NCBI GenBank assembly: GCA_045540295.1 | Contig: JAZQGY010000037.1 | Coordinates: 1-58,859, forward strand | Reading direction: 5' to 3' | Source of the DNA: SIG452 sp045540295 | GTDB lineage: Bacteria; Bacillota; Clostridia; UMGS1840 | Length of the DNA stretch: 58,859 nucleotides | Shown: positions 27,187 through 36,847 of the stretch, one piece after another | How the letters are laid out: each line of letters begins with the position of its first letter | Position numbering within the stretch: position 1 is the stretch's first letter | Translations under genes and position numbers: made by a program | The notes under the pieces: model-generated | The model's database searches: none | What the model saw: the letters and a program-made list of their open reading frames with translations, nothing else | What the model was told of the DNA's origin: nothing

Positions 27187-27209
27187 AGTTTTTTACTCCA
27201 TGGACTGCA

Positions 27210-27239
27210 CAGGCATAAGCCAAAAAAGACTTATGCCTG
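27210..27239 (-). other. Intergenic hairpin between prsA-like and AI-2E genes
   Basis: A perfect 10-bp stem (27210-27219 with 27230-27239) with a 10-base loop lies in the 67-base gap between the two genes. On the minus strand it is not followed by a T-run, so it is not a standard terminator; it may be a processing or stability element. Confidence 0.5.
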
Positions 27240-27253
27240 CAGGTAACATTATC

Positions 27254-28237
27254 TTATTTAATGGAAATTGCTTTGATTTTAGCATCATCCAAGGAAACCT
27301 CGATAGAAGTCTTCAGTTCTTCAATCAACTGTTCCTCAATTTCGTATACATACACACTCTGAACTTTATATAAATTGGGCATAAAATCCGTTTCAATATT
27401 TAGCGGCAAACGTTTGATAATATGGTAGCCATAGCTGGACTCAATCACTTCGGAAATACTGTTTTCAGAAAGTGCAATCGTGCCTTCATAGAACTCAGGT
27501 ACCATTTCGCCTTCTGCAAACACATAACCTTCCGGATACTGTTCCACGCCGGGATCTTCCGTGTTCTCAAGCATCATATCTTCAAAATCAGCTCCGTTTC
27601 TGAGTGCCTGCAAAATACCGTCCATTTCAGCGCGGACAGCATCTTTTTCAGTCTGTGTATACGGAGTGTTTGTAGCTTGATCCACAGTCAACTTTAAAAT
27701 ATGCTGTGCTTTACAGAAATGACGCAGGAAGTATTCCTGTAGCTCTTCTTCGGAAGGATTAAACTTAGGATCGTCAACCAAAACGGTTTGCGTATAATCG
27801 TTATACAACATCTGCTTTTTATAAATCGCCTTCAGGGTAGCTTCATCCACATCATATTGCTCCATCAAACCTGCCAAAGTATCCTGATTCTGAGTGAAGT
27901 ATTCGTTAATATCGTCATCGGTAACCGCAATACCGCTTTGCTTTGCGTGTTCTGCCAATATGGTCATATCTACCAATAAATCAATGGCGTTTTCACGGAT
28001 ATAATCTTCCGGGTCAACCCCATCAATCAGAGTATTCCAGAAATCTTGCAGAGCCTGTTCATCCATTCCTGCAGTCATGCTGTTTTTCACGACTCCAATG
28101 GCATATTTCATTTCGCCGGAAGTAATCACTTGGCTTCCTACAGTGGCAACAGTACTGTTTGTATCAGTTTGCTGACATCCGCTCATCATTGCGCAAGCAA
28201 ATACGAACACAAGCAGCACAGAAAGGATTTTTTTCAT
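27254..28237 (-). CDS. PrsA-type foldase lipoprotein (parvulin peptidyl-prolyl isomerase)
   Basis: The start at 28237 follows AAGGAG; the frame extends 12 codons upstream without support. The 327 residues begin with a lipoprotein signal ending MSGC, followed by a SurA-like helical region (about 30-180) and a parvulin domain (about 185-280, KAQHILKLTVDQ... FEDMMLENTEDPGVEQYPEG, YHIIKRLP). It would assist folding of secreted proteins at the outer membrane face. It is the first gene of the long minus-strand operon and has a TTGACA-18-TATAAT promoter. Confidence 0.85.
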   Translation of the reverse strand: MKKILSVLLVFVFACAMMSGCQQTDTNSTVATVGSQVITSGEMKYAIGVVKNSMTAGMDEQALQDFWNTLIDGVDPEDYIRENAIDLLVDMTILAEHAKQSGIAVTDDDINEYFTQNQDTLAGLMEQYDVDEATLKAIYKKQMLYNDYTQTVLVDDPKFNPSEEELQEYFLRHFCKAQHILKLTVDQATNTPYTQTEKDAVRAEMDGILQALRNGADFEDMMLENTEDPGVEQYPEGYVFAEGEMVPEFYEGTIALSENSISEVIESSYGYHIIKRLPLNIETDFMPNLYKVQSVYVYEIEEQLIEELKTSIEVSLDDAKIKAISIK

Positions 28238-28319
28238 CCCAATCACACTCCTTATCTTGATTACATCAACCAATTGCTAAACCACAGTTGGTATGTTACT
28301 ATCTTCTGGTAGTGTTATT

Positions 28320-28349
28320 ATTATACATCAACAAACAGAAGCTTGTCAA
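28320..28349 (-). promoter_or_regulatory. Promoter for the prsA-like operon
   Basis: On the minus strand TTGACA (28349-28344) and TATAAT (28325-28320) are spaced by 18 bases. Confidence 0.7.
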
Positions 28350-28447
28350 TTCTTTTTCACGTTGTAACAAAGATTTAATATTTATCCAAAAAAGGTTCTG
28401 TTCCTCCTGTTTTGCGCATAAAATATCATCAATCGTACTGTTCTGTG

Positions 28448-28487
28448 AAAGGAGGACGCCTACCGAAGTCCGGAAGGCAAAAAACTT
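28448..28487 (+). promoter_or_regulatory. Ribosome site separated from the pdaA start by a hairpin
   Basis: A strong AAAGGAGG (28448-28455) lies 32 bases before the GTG start. Between them is a hairpin (GCCT 28458-28461 with AGGC 28475-28478; inner CCG with CGG; loop 28466-28470). Folding reduces the effective spacing to about 11 bases. A second purine run, GGAAGG, is within the hairpin's 3' arm, so the hairpin may also mask it. Confidence 0.5.
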
Positions 28488-29312
28488 GTGAAATATTATG
28501 GAAAATTTATGGTGATTTCGCTGAAAAAACTGGTAACGGGTATTTTGATGCTGATGCTTGTCATTACCCTTTCCGTGGGGATTTTTGGCAAGATTCTTCC
28601 AGACGCCGTTTCCACGCTAAAGCTGAATACCGACTGGGGGCTCAGTCATTCTCAGAACGGAAGTCAGCCGGTGGGTAACAGAAGCCAAGCGGAATTGTTG
28701 CAATATGATGCCTATTACTTAGGCTCTCCGGAAGAAAAAACACTGTATCTTACCTTTGATGCAGGCTACGAAGCAGGTTACACTCCCAAAATCTTGGAAA
28801 CCTTGAAAAAACACCAAGTCCCCGCTGCATTTTTCTTAGTAGGAAATTATCTGGACACAAAGCCTGAACTGGTAAAACAAATGGTGGCAGACGGTCATCT
28901 GGTGGCAAATCATACCAATCATCATCCCGATATGTCCAAAATTTCAAAATTAGAAGATTTTCAAAAGGAACTTGACGATTTAGCAACAAAATATCAGGAA
29001 ATTACCGGGCAGCAAATGCCAAAATATTACCGGCCTCCCCAGGGAAAATTCAGCGAGGAGAACTTAAAGCAAGCGAAAGAACTCGGCTATAAAACAGTGT
29101 TCTGGAGTTTAGCCTATGCCGATTGGTACCAAGATAAACAGCCTACCCATGAAGAGGCAATGTCAAAACTGATTCCCCGCACCCATAATGGAGCAGTTAT
29201 TCTGCTTCATTCCACCTCAAAAACCAATGCCGAAATTTTAGACGAACTCATTACCAAATGGAAAGAAATGGGATATTCCTTTGGCACCCTGGAAGAACTT
29301 TGCCCCCAATAA
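28488..29312 (+). CDS. pdaA: PdaA-type polysaccharide deacetylase (spore cortex)
   Basis: The 274-residue protein has an N-terminal membrane anchor or signal (about 12-35), then a NodB fold with TFDAGYEAGYTPKIL (motif 1, Asp dyad), the zinc motif HTNHHPDM (about 142-149), YYRPPQGKFS (motif 3) and VILLHS (motif 5). The spacing and motif forms match PdaA, which makes muramic delta-lactam in spore cortex. The GTG at 28488 is chosen; ATG at 28509 is an alternative with a weaker site. It is monocistronic and ends at a strong terminator. Confidence 0.85.
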   Translation: MKYYGKFMVISLKKLVTGILMLMLVITLSVGIFGKILPDAVSTLKLNTDWGLSHSQNGSQPVGNRSQAELLQYDAYYLGSPEEKTLYLTFDAGYEAGYTPKILETLKKHQVPAAFFLVGNYLDTKPELVKQMVADGHLVANHTNHHPDMSKISKLEDFQKELDDLATKYQEITGQQMPKYYRPPQGKFSEENLKQAKELGYKTVFWSLAYADWYQDKQPTHEEAMSKLIPRTHNGAVILLHSTSKTNAEILDELITKWKEMGYSFGTLEELCPQ

Positions 29313-29316
29313 GACA

Positions 29317-29352
29317 CAAAGAACCCCTCTGCATACACAGAGGGGTTCTTTG
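29317..29352. terminator. Bidirectional terminator
   Basis: A perfect 15-bp stem (29317-29331 with 29338-29352) with a 6-base loop lies between the convergent pdaA and BspA-like genes. Confidence 0.85.
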
Positions 29353-29365
29353 GGTTATTGTATTG

Positions 29366-32300
29366 TTAATTAGAAGAATCAATTGCTTCTACGGGAAGAA
29401 TCAACGGTTTTAAGCTGCCAAAATCTTCATAGAGCATCACGCGAACATCATCATAACCGGTGAAATCGCCCGGAAGGTGATACCGCTGTTCTTCAGTAAC
29501 AACCACACCGTCCACATATTTTAAAGTATCCCCTTCATAGCAAGCAATCACAATCTGACTTCCTTCGGGAGCATTGTATACTGAAACCAAAAGACCGTCA
29601 TCATAAATTCTTGCTCCCATTTCAATGGGTGTCCACACTGCATACAAGGTCATTCCGCCATCGGACAAGTTCAGGGTGTCACCCGGCTGATAAGAAGGAT
29701 TCCAGCTGTTTTGGGTGATTGCCCAGCCTTTGAAGATATAGCCGAATCGGGTGGGAACCTGATTGGAAACCACTGCTTCCCCATCTGTGTTCAACGCTTC
29801 AGGAGCATTTTCACCGCCGTTGGCATCATAGGTAAGACGGGTCACAAAATGAATGTTGGCATTTAAGAGTGCTTCATTGTCTTTTCCGATATACATTTCA
29901 TTCCATTGGGCTTCGGTTCCGTCGTAATACACATCGGTAATTGCAGGGCAATTGAGAAATGCACCTTCTCCGATTACCGTGGTGTTTTGAGACAAAGAAA
30001 CGGTGGTTAAGTGAACGCAATCCGCAAAGGAACGGTATCCAACTGCTTCAATAGAATCGGGAAGTTCTAATTGAACCAGTCCGTCGCAATGCTGAAATGC
30101 CAAAGATGCCACAGAGGTGAGGTTCTTGTTCCAGTTAATTTTGGAAAGGCCGGTACACCAAGCAAAACAACCGGTTCCCAATGTGGTAACGGTATCGGGA
30201 ATGGTCAGCTCCCGAATGGAAGAACACCACAAGAAATCGTTTTCATTGATTTCGGTTGCATTTTTCATAAAAGGTGCCTCAGTCAGAGAGGAGCATCCTA
30301 AAAATACTTGTGCACCCATATAGGTCACCGAATCAGGAATGTTAACAGATTTCAAGCTTTCACAATATGCGAAGGCATCATTGCCGATATAGGTCACCGA
30401 ATCGGGAATTTCAATTGTTTCTAGGCTTTCACAATAAGCAAAGGCACTGCTTCCGATATAGGTAACCGAATCCGGCAAATTTATTTCTTTCAGTTTTTCA
30501 CAATAAGCAAACGCAGCATTTTCAATGACTTCCAGATTATCAGGCAAAATAATTTCCTTCAGGTTGTAACACTGAGAAAATGTTCGCTTGGGAATCACAA
30601 CGCCATCGCCAGAGACAATGGTAACGCTTTCCAAAGCCGGGCAATATTCAAACACTCCCATAGATGTAGAATAACCGCCCCAATTCTCTATGCTGAACCA
30701 GCTTTCAATGGTTACCTTCTTCAGTTCATAACAGTCTGTAAAAGCCCCATAACCAACTCTGGTTACACTTGCAGGAATCGCAATTTCCTCCAGACTGCTG
30801 CAATACCAAAAAGCATCAGTTCCTATTTCACGCAGATTTGCAGGAAAACGGAATTCTTTCAGCGAGGTACAAAATTCAAATGCGGCTGATCCTATCGTTG
30901 TAACGGTATCCGGTAAGCGGACAGTCTTTAAATTCCTGCATTCCTCAAAAGCAAAATAACCGATTGCTGTCAGATCATCCGAAGCTACCACTTCCTCCAG
31001 ATTTTGACAGTAAGAAAACGCGTTGTAGCCAACGCCGGTGATTCCCTCCAGACAAACCTTACGGATAATACTTCTGTAATTTCGGTAAGGAAGACTGCTG
31101 GAGCTGTAAGAATTTTCTTTAACAGATCCCAGGGTACCGGTACCGCTTACAGTCAGCACACCATCCGGAGTTAAGGTCCAATCCACGTCACAATAACTGT
31201 CTCTGAAATGACCGCCAATCTCGGTGGTATCCACGGTAACCGCCTTTGGCAATACGGAGTAGACGACGCCAGCCTGAAGCATTTTTCCGGAAATTTCCAG
31301 CTCATATGTTCCGATGGATGCAGGCTCTAAAAGCAAAGCACCAAAATAGGAGCCTTCCTGGCCGCCAGGATAAGAAACAGTGATGGTTGCAGTTTTCCCT
31401 TTGATACTCAGCTTTTGTTTAACCGGCTTTACAGCAGTACGGTTGTTATATTCATCATAGTAACTGGATTGTCCGTTTTCATCCAGCCATGTGATATCTC
31501 TGGTAAAGTCATCGTAAAAATCAGAATACCAATCATTAGAATCGTAACGTTCTTCTGTGTATTTGTTGGGTGTGTAGTATATATCAGTGAAAATAGTGGG
31601 GTCTGATGCAGTAACGGTAAGCGTCAGCTCGGTTACCTCTGATTTATTGCCGTCAATTTGTATGGGAATTACAATGGGTTGTCCACCATTCACCGTGGGT
31701 AAATTGTGATAAAAAGAATCGCAAAGCAATTCTGCATCACCCATACCAAGATATTCGTTTAAAAATACTTTCAGCAACCCCTCGATTCTTGCCACGAAAG
31801 CTTCTTCAGAGGTACTGGGTCCGTTGTTTTGGGTATCCTGAGCAATCCTTTCCGCAAAGTCATTCTTTTCCGAAACAGTATTGATAACGGACAATTCTTT
31901 GAAGTCTATGCCGATAAGTGCCAACACCTCCGGCTGATTTAAGAAATCGGAAACGATATAGGAACCTAAGGTTGCCTGGTTCATCTGTTCCAATTTCAGC
32001 ATTTTGTTGTAAAAAGAAGCAACCTCGTTAGCTGAGGCAAAGTCTTTTCCTGCAAAATGAGCCAAGAATAAATCGCCATTTGCTAAAGCTTCACAATCTT
32101 CTGCACAGGTGGAAACCAACAGAACTTCACCATAGTTTTCAAAAATACCATACACATCTTCGGAAGTGGTTGCATTTTTAAATAAGCCAAGGATTCTTAA
32201 TTCTTCTTCTTCGGATACATAGCTTACAGCTGCAGAAGCAGTTGCCCCGTATTCAGCGGTAACGGTATAAGTATAAATATCTGTTGCCGTTTCGGTAATG

Positions 32301-33718
32301 GTGAAGTCGATTTCAAATACACCGTTATCGCCGGATACTCCGATTGCAACTTCGCCCATAGTGCTGTCATAAACAGTAACTTCTCTACCTTTGATTTCAA
32401 CGCCGGTAGAACCTTTTACGATACCGGTTACAGTACCGTTTTCACGGGAGGTGGTAACGTCGGTTACTTCCACGGTTGCAGTACCGTCAGTATTGGTGTC
32501 GTCATCGGTGGTAAAGGTTACCACTCTGTCTGCCATTGCATTGTCATCGTATACACCTTTTAAGCCGGTCAGGGTTAAGGTGTAGGGAGTGGAATAATCC
32601 AGCGTTTCTTTGAAAGAAACAGTCAGCACTTTGCCTTCAACAGTTGCCTGAGTTGCGATGGTGTCGTCTGCAGATTCTAAAGTAATCTGGGTAGCTGCAT
32701 CCACTTCGTTAATGTTATCGTTGAATTCGATGACATAGCTGTCGGTACCTCTGGAAACAGTAGCACCGTCAGTAATAGATTCGGTGGTCATTGCAGTTGC
32801 ATAGGTACCTACATATTCGATTTTTGCCCAAGCAAAGCTATAGTCGGTGAAACCGTCTAAGGTCAAGGTGTACGCACCTTTCGTTAAGGGGAATACACCG
32901 ATTTCAGCATAGTCGTATGCATCGTTGGAAACGGTTGCTTCTTTTGCAACTTCGCCAAAGTCTGCGGATACGGTGTTGTTTCCGGTTGCCTTACCCATTA
33001 CAGATACTTTGTATTTCCCTTCTGCTGCAATGGATACAGGGAAGGTCAGGGTTGCACCGCTGACATCTGCCTGATTGTAACCGTCAGTATATTCTACGGT
33101 TAAATCTGCAATTTCAGTCGCACTTGCAACAGGAGCCACCAATTTTACCTGAGAGGCATCGACTGTTTCATCCAGGGTAAAGGTCATACTTTTGAGACGG
33201 AATACCGCAGTAGATTTGTTATCTACATAAACGTAGTTGTCGCCTTGTTCTAGATAAAGGTAACCGATGTTACCGGCAGCTGCCATAGTGGTGCTTCGTG
33301 TGAAGCTTTTTTCAATCATGGTTTTGTCGGTACGAACAATCAGATCCAAAGCCTGCGCACGTGCACAAGTCGGGTTCACTGCATAATAGCCCGCAACGGG
33401 TGCATTAACGGTAAATCTTACCCATTCAGATGCTGCCATCTGTAAGGCATTTTTAACGTTAGCGTTACCGCCGGAAGCTACTTCCAAGGGAGCGTACTCG
33501 ATATAGAAAATACCGGTATCCAGACCCGTGGTGGCCTGAGTGGTGCCGGGAGTGGTGTCGTAGTACAGCTCACCCTGTTTCCCTGTCAGCGTGTTGGACA
33601 GTAAGTCCGCGTAGGACACAGTAATGGTGTCGGCTGCCATTGCAGGAATCATAAAATTCACTGCCAAAATAACAACCATAAGTGCCACAGAGAGCACTCG
33701 TTTCAAATTACGATTCAT
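29366..33718 (-). CDS. Large BspA-type leucine-rich repeat surface protein
   Basis: The 1450 residues start with a signal peptide (about 1-29). Visible modules are a carbohydrate-binding-like N-terminal part (about 30-300), a Big_5-type Ig domain (about 305-400, ITDGATVSRGTDSYVIEFND), a carboxypeptidase-regulatory-like domain (about 415-495), a helical segment (about 500-660), sixteen BspA-type repeats of the form GxxAFxxCxxL (about 900-1300), and a Listeria-Bacteroides repeat (TYDANGGENAPEALN, FKGWAIT). Repeats 8 to 10 are nearly identical. No LPXTG, SLH or membrane anchor was seen at the C-terminus. It lies 12 bases behind the methionine gamma-lyase family gene. A role in adhesion is likely but inferred. 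Confidence 0.83.
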   Translation of the reverse strand: MNRNLKRVLSVALMVVILAVNFMIPAMAADTITVSYADLLSNTLTGKQGELYYDTTPGTTQATTGLDTGIFYIEYAPLEVASGGNANVKNALQMAASEWVRFTVNAPVAGYYAVNPTCARAQALDLIVRTDKTMIEKSFTRSTTMAAAGNIGYLYLEQGDNYVYVDNKSTAVFRLKSMTFTLDETVDASQVKLVAPVASATEIADLTVEYTDGYNQADVSGATLTFPVSIAAEGKYKVSVMGKATGNNTVSADFGEVAKEATVSNDAYDYAEIGVFPLTKGAYTLTLDGFTDYSFAWAKIEYVGTYATAMTTESITDGATVSRGTDSYVIEFNDNINEVDAATQITLESADDTIATQATVEGKVLTVSFKETLDYSTPYTLTLTGLKGVYDDNAMADRVVTFTTDDDTNTDGTATVEVTDVTTSRENGTVTGIVKGSTGVEIKGREVTVYDSTMGEVAIGVSGDNGVFEIDFTITETATDIYTYTVTAEYGATASAAVSYVSEEEELRILGLFKNATTSEDVYGIFENYGEVLLVSTCAEDCEALANGDLFLAHFAGKDFASANEVASFYNKMLKLEQMNQATLGSYIVSDFLNQPEVLALIGIDFKELSVINTVSEKNDFAERIAQDTQNNGPSTSEEAFVARIEGLLKVFLNEYLGMGDAELLCDSFYHNLPTVNGGQPIVIPIQIDGNKSEVTELTLTVTASDPTIFTDIYYTPNKYTEERYDSNDWYSDFYDDFTRDITWLDENGQSSYYDEYNNRTAVKPVKQKLSIKGKTATITVSYPGGQEGSYFGALLLEPASIGTYELEISGKMLQAGVVYSVLPKAVTVDTTEIGGHFRDSYCDVDWTLTPDGVLTVSGTGTLGSVKENSYSSSSLPYRNYRSIIRKVCLEGITGVGYNAFSYCQNLEEVVASDDLTAIGYFAFEECRNLKTVRLPDTVTTIGSAAFEFCTSLKEFRFPANLREIGTDAFWYCSSLEEIAIPASVTRVGYGAFTDCYELKKVTIESWFSIENWGGYSTSMGVFEYCPALESVTIVSGDGVVIPKRTFSQCYNLKEIILPDNLEVIENAAFAYCEKLKEINLPDSVTYIGSSAFAYCESLETIEIPDSVTYIGNDAFAYCESLKSVNIPDSVTYMGAQVFLGCSSLTEAPFMKNATEINENDFLWCSSIRELTIPDTVTTLGTGCFAWCTGLSKINWNKNLTSVASLAFQHCDGLVQLELPDSIEAVGYRSFADCVHLTTVSLSQNTTVIGEGAFLNCPAITDVYYDGTEAQWNEMYIGKDNEALLNANIHFVTRLTYDANGGENAPEALNTDGEAVVSNQVPTRFGYIFKGWAITQNSWNPSYQPGDTLNLSDGGMTLYAVWTPIEMGARIYDDGLLVSVYNAPEGSQIVIACYEGDTLKYVDGVVVTEEQRYHLPGDFTGYDDVRVMLYEDFGSLKPLILPVEAIDSSN

Positions 33719-33730
33719 AAAAATTCTCCT

Positions 33731-35008
33731 TTATATTAATCCGTTCTGTTTCATTTCTTCCACGGTAAGCATCAGTCCAGCTTTGCCGTAGCCGTAAGAT
33801 AACGAACCCTGCATAAATGCAGTGTAGGGCGGCTTAATCGGTGCGTCGGCAGAAAGCTCAATGGAGGCCCCTTGCACAAAGGCGCCTGCCGCCATAATCA
33901 CCTGATCCTGATAACCGGGCATATCCCACGGTTCCGGAGATACAAAGGAATCCACAGGCGCACCTTTCTGAATTCCTTTGCAGAAGGAGATAACCCCCTC
34001 GGGTTTTAAAAAGTCAATTGCCTGAATGATACAGTTTCTGTCTTCCTCCGGTTCGGGAGTAACACGGTAACCGCTATCTTGAAAAATCTGAGCACAAAGT
34101 GCGGCGGTTTTTAGCGCTTGACACACCACGAACGGTGCAAAATAAAGTCCCTGAATCATGGAACGGGTTAAGCCCAGGGAAGCTCCCACTTCTTTCCCCA
34201 ATCCGGGAGAAGTAAGTCTCATGGCACAAAGGTCAATGTATTTTTGTTTTCCTGCAATATAACCGCCGGTTAAAGCCAATCCGCCACCGGGGTTTTTAAT
34301 GAGAGAACCGCAAGCCAAATCCGCACCGTATTTGGTAGGTTCGGAGGTATTTACAAATTCCCCGTAACAATTATCCACAATGACGATAATTTCCGGGTTA
34401 ATCCCCTTCACCACCTGGACGATTTCGCCGATTTCTTCGGAAGATAAAGACACGCGGCTTTCGTACCCTTTGGAGCGCTGAATCAACACCGCTTTGGTGG
34501 TAGCAGGAACACCGGTTCTGATAGCCTCTAAATCGGGTGCACCATCTTTTAATGGGATTTCCCCATAGGAAACCCCAAACTCTTTTAAAGAGCCTGAATT
34601 CTCCCCTCGGATACCAATGACTTCTTCTAACGTATCATAGGGTCTTCCGGTCACGGAAATCAGCGTATCACCGGGACGAAGCACTCCAAAAAATGCGGTG
34701 GTTAATGCGTGAGTGCCAGAGATAATAGTATGTCTCACCAAAGCATCCTCACACTCAAAAATTGCGGCATACAGGCGGTCTAAGGTATCTCGTCCGTGGT
34801 CATCATAGCCGTAGCCGGTGGAAAAGTTAAAATGGGTATCCGAAATCCGGCAATCTGAAAATGCACGAAGCACTCTTGCCTGATTATATTCGGCAACTGC
34901 CTCCAGCTTTTTATATACATTTGTCAGTTTTTTCTCACTTGCTTCCACCATAGCAACCGTCTCGGCTGACACTCCTAAAACGGAAGCGAAATCTATCATA
35001 TTCATCAC
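33731..35008 (-). CDS. Methionine gamma-lyase family (Alum_res) PLP protein
   Basis: The 425-residue protein belongs to the group called aluminium-resistance or methionine gamma-lyase family: FNFSTGYGYDDHGRDTLDRLYA, HTIISGTHALTTAFFGVLRPGD, VDNCYGEFVNTSEP with the cofactor Asp, and GSLIKNPGGGLALTGGYIAG with the Schiff-base lysine. The start is GTG at 35008 (a GAGGG site upstream); ATG at 35005 is almost equivalent. The enzyme is PLP-dependent and may act on sulfur amino acids. A perfect promoter precedes it. Confidence 0.87.
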   Translation of the reverse strand: MMNMIDFASVLGVSAETVAMVEASEKKLTNVYKKLEAVAEYNQARVLRAFSDCRISDTHFNFSTGYGYDDHGRDTLDRLYAAIFECEDALVRHTIISGTHALTTAFFGVLRPGDTLISVTGRPYDTLEEVIGIRGENSGSLKEFGVSYGEIPLKDGAPDLEAIRTGVPATTKAVLIQRSKGYESRVSLSSEEIGEIVQVVKGINPEIIVIVDNCYGEFVNTSEPTKYGADLACGSLIKNPGGGLALTGGYIAGKQKYIDLCAMRLTSPGLGKEVGASLGLTRSMIQGLYFAPFVVCQALKTAALCAQIFQDSGYRVTPEPEEDRNCIIQAIDFLKPEGVISFCKGIQKGAPVDSFVSPEPWDMPGYQDQVIMAAGAFVQGASIELSADAPIKPPYTAFMQGSLSYGYGKAGLMLTVEEMKQNGLI

Positions 35009-35047
35009 AGTTTGTATCCCTCGTTTGTTAAAATATTTTCATCAGCT

Positions 35048-35076
35048 ATTATACCTCTTTCTCCAAATATTGTCAA
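35048..35076 (-). promoter_or_regulatory. Consensus promoter for the methionine gamma-lyase family/BspA operon
   Basis: On the minus strand a perfect TTGACA (35076-35071), 17 bases and a perfect TATAAT (35053-35048). It is divergent from the tig promoter at 35217-35244. Confidence 0.85.
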
Positions 35077-35216
35077 TGAATTCCCCCAAAAAAGTTCAGC
35101 GGGCTTTTTTCTCGACCGATTTTTGTATCAAAAAGCACAAAAAGCAAGCTTTTTTTCCTGCTGATTTGAAACTTTTTTAGAAAATGCCAAAAAATAGTAA
35201 TTTTTTTTAAAAAATC

Positions 35217-35244
35217 TTGATTTTTTTGAAATGTATGTTATAAT
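35217..35244 (+). promoter_or_regulatory. Promoter for tig-clpP-clpX
   Basis: TTGATT (35217-35222), 16 bases, TATAAT (35239-35244) with an extended TGT before it; the ATG of tig is at 35291. Confidence 0.7.
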
Positions 35245-35290
35245 AGATTAGTATATAATTGTTGAAAAGCAAATTGGAGGAAACGAAACA

Positions 35291-36847
35291 ATGAGTATCA
35301 AAGTCAAAGATTTAGGCAAAAATCAGGTTGAATTTTCCCTGAAAGTAAGTGCGGAAAAATTCAACGAAGGCATCGAAAAAGCGTACAGAAAAAATGTGAA
35401 GAGCATCACTCTTCCCGGTTTCCGTAAAGGAAAAGCTCCCAAGAATATGATTGAAAGAATGTACGGAGAAGGCATTTTCTTTGATGATGCAGTAAACTCC
35501 ATTCTGCCTGAGTTATATGAAGAAGCACTCAAAGAAACAAAATTAGATGTTGTTTCTCAGCCTGATGTAGACATTCCCGAAATTTCGAAAGAAAAGGGCT
35601 TCACCGCTGTTTTCAAAGTGTTTGTAAGACCGGTTGTTACCGTTGAAAATTACAAAGGTATCACCGCTAAAAAAGTTGTCTATACTGTGAAAGACGAAGC
35701 TGTTGATGCTGAAATTGACAGAATCAGAGAAAGAAACTCCAGAATGGTTCCCGTGGAAGATCGCGGCATTGAAAACGGCGATATTGCAAACATCGACTTC
35801 GAAGGCTTTGTTGACGGTGTGGCATTCCCCGGCGGCAAAGGTGATGCTTTTGATTTAACCATCGGTAGTGGCCAGTTTATCCCCGGTTTTGAAGAACAGT
35901 TAATCGGCAGCGGCACCAACGATGACGTTTTGGTAAAAGTAACCTTCCCCGAAGAATATCATGCAGAAGAATTAAAAGGAAAAGCTGCAGAATTCAAAGT
36001 AAAAATTAATAAGGTTACCAAAAAAGAACTGCCCGAAGCAGATGACGAATTAGCAAAAGACGTATCCGAATTTGATACTTTGGCAGAATTAAAAGCAGAT
36101 ATCAAAGCAAAAATGGAAAAACAGCTGTCTGAACGCGCTGAAATTCAGTTTGAAAATGAAGTGGTTGATCAGATTGCAAATAGCGTAGAAATCGACATTC
36201 CTCAGGCTATGATTGACGAAAGAGTCAACATGCTGGCAAGAGATTTCGATAACGGCTTAATGCAGCAGGGTATTAACAGAGAAATGTATTTAAAATACAC
36301 CGGTATGGATGAAAAAGCTTACTTAGGTCAGTTCAAACAGAACGCAGAAATCCAGGTAAAATCCATGTTGGTATTGGAAGCTGTTGCCCGTCAGGAAAAA
36401 ATTGAAGCAACCGAAGCTGATTTAGATGCAGAAAAAGAAAAATTAAGCGCTCATTACGGCATTGAAAAAGAAAAAATTGCAAACTTTGTTCCCGATGAAG
36501 ATCTGAAAAAAGACATCATCATCAGAAAAGCAGTTGATTTCGTAAGAGATAATGCAATCTGCCAGGAAATTTCCGAAGAAGAAGCAAAGGCAGAAGCAGA
36601 AGCTAAAAAAGAAGCAAAAGAAGCAAAAGAAGCAAAAGCTGAAAAGAAACCTGCTGCTAAGAAAACTACCACCAAAAAGACCACTACCAAAAAAGCAGAC
36701 GGCGAAGAATCTCCCAAAAAAACCGCTGCTAAGAAAACCGCTACCAAAAAAACTGCAGAAAAGGTAGAAGGTGAAGAAGCTCCCAAAAAAGCTCCTGCAA
36801 AAAAAACCACTACCAAAAAAACTGCAACCAAAAAAACTGAAGAATAA
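35291..36847 (+). CDS. tig: Trigger factor with a histone H1-like C-terminal tail
   Basis: The first ~430 residues are a complete trigger factor: ribosome-binding signature FRKGKAP (about 44-50), an FKBP-type isomerase domain (about 155-245, GDIANIDFEGFVDGVAFPGGK and IPGFEEQLIG), and the helical chaperone arms. The usual length is about 430; here it continues with ~90 residues made almost only of Lys, Ala, Thr and Glu with repeats such as KKTTTKKTTTKKADGEESPKK and a second GEEAPKK unit. Such tails bind nucleic acid in histone H1-like proteins, so extra ribosome or RNA contact is plausible. It opens the tig-clpP-clpX operon. Confidence 0.95.
   Translation: MSIKVKDLGKNQVEFSLKVSAEKFNEGIEKAYRKNVKSITLPGFRKGKAPKNMIERMYGEGIFFDDAVNSILPELYEEALKETKLDVVSQPDVDIPEISKEKGFTAVFKVFVRPVVTVENYKGITAKKVVYTVKDEAVDAEIDRIRERNSRMVPVEDRGIENGDIANIDFEGFVDGVAFPGGKGDAFDLTIGSGQFIPGFEEQLIGSGTNDDVLVKVTFPEEYHAEELKGKAAEFKVKINKVTKKELPEADDELAKDVSEFDTLAELKADIKAKMEKQLSERAEIQFENEVVDQIANSVEIDIPQAMIDERVNMLARDFDNGLMQQGINREMYLKYTGMDEKAYLGQFKQNAEIQVKSMLVLEAVARQEKIEATEADLDAEKEKLSAHYGIEKEKIANFVPDEDLKKDIIIRKAVDFVRDNAICQEISEEEAKAEAEAKKEAKEAKEAKAEKKPAAKKTTTKKTTTKKADGEESPKKTAAKKTATKKTAEKVEGEEAPKKAPAKKTTTKKTATKKTEE

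Noticed and set aside
27210..27239. A terminator between the prsA-like and AI-2E genes
   Set aside because: No T-run follows the hairpin on the coding strand, so termination is not supported.
29366..33718. A CRISPR array or tandem DNA repeat in the BspA gene
   Set aside because: The repeats are in frame, vary in sequence and encode leucine-rich repeat units; there are no regular spacers.
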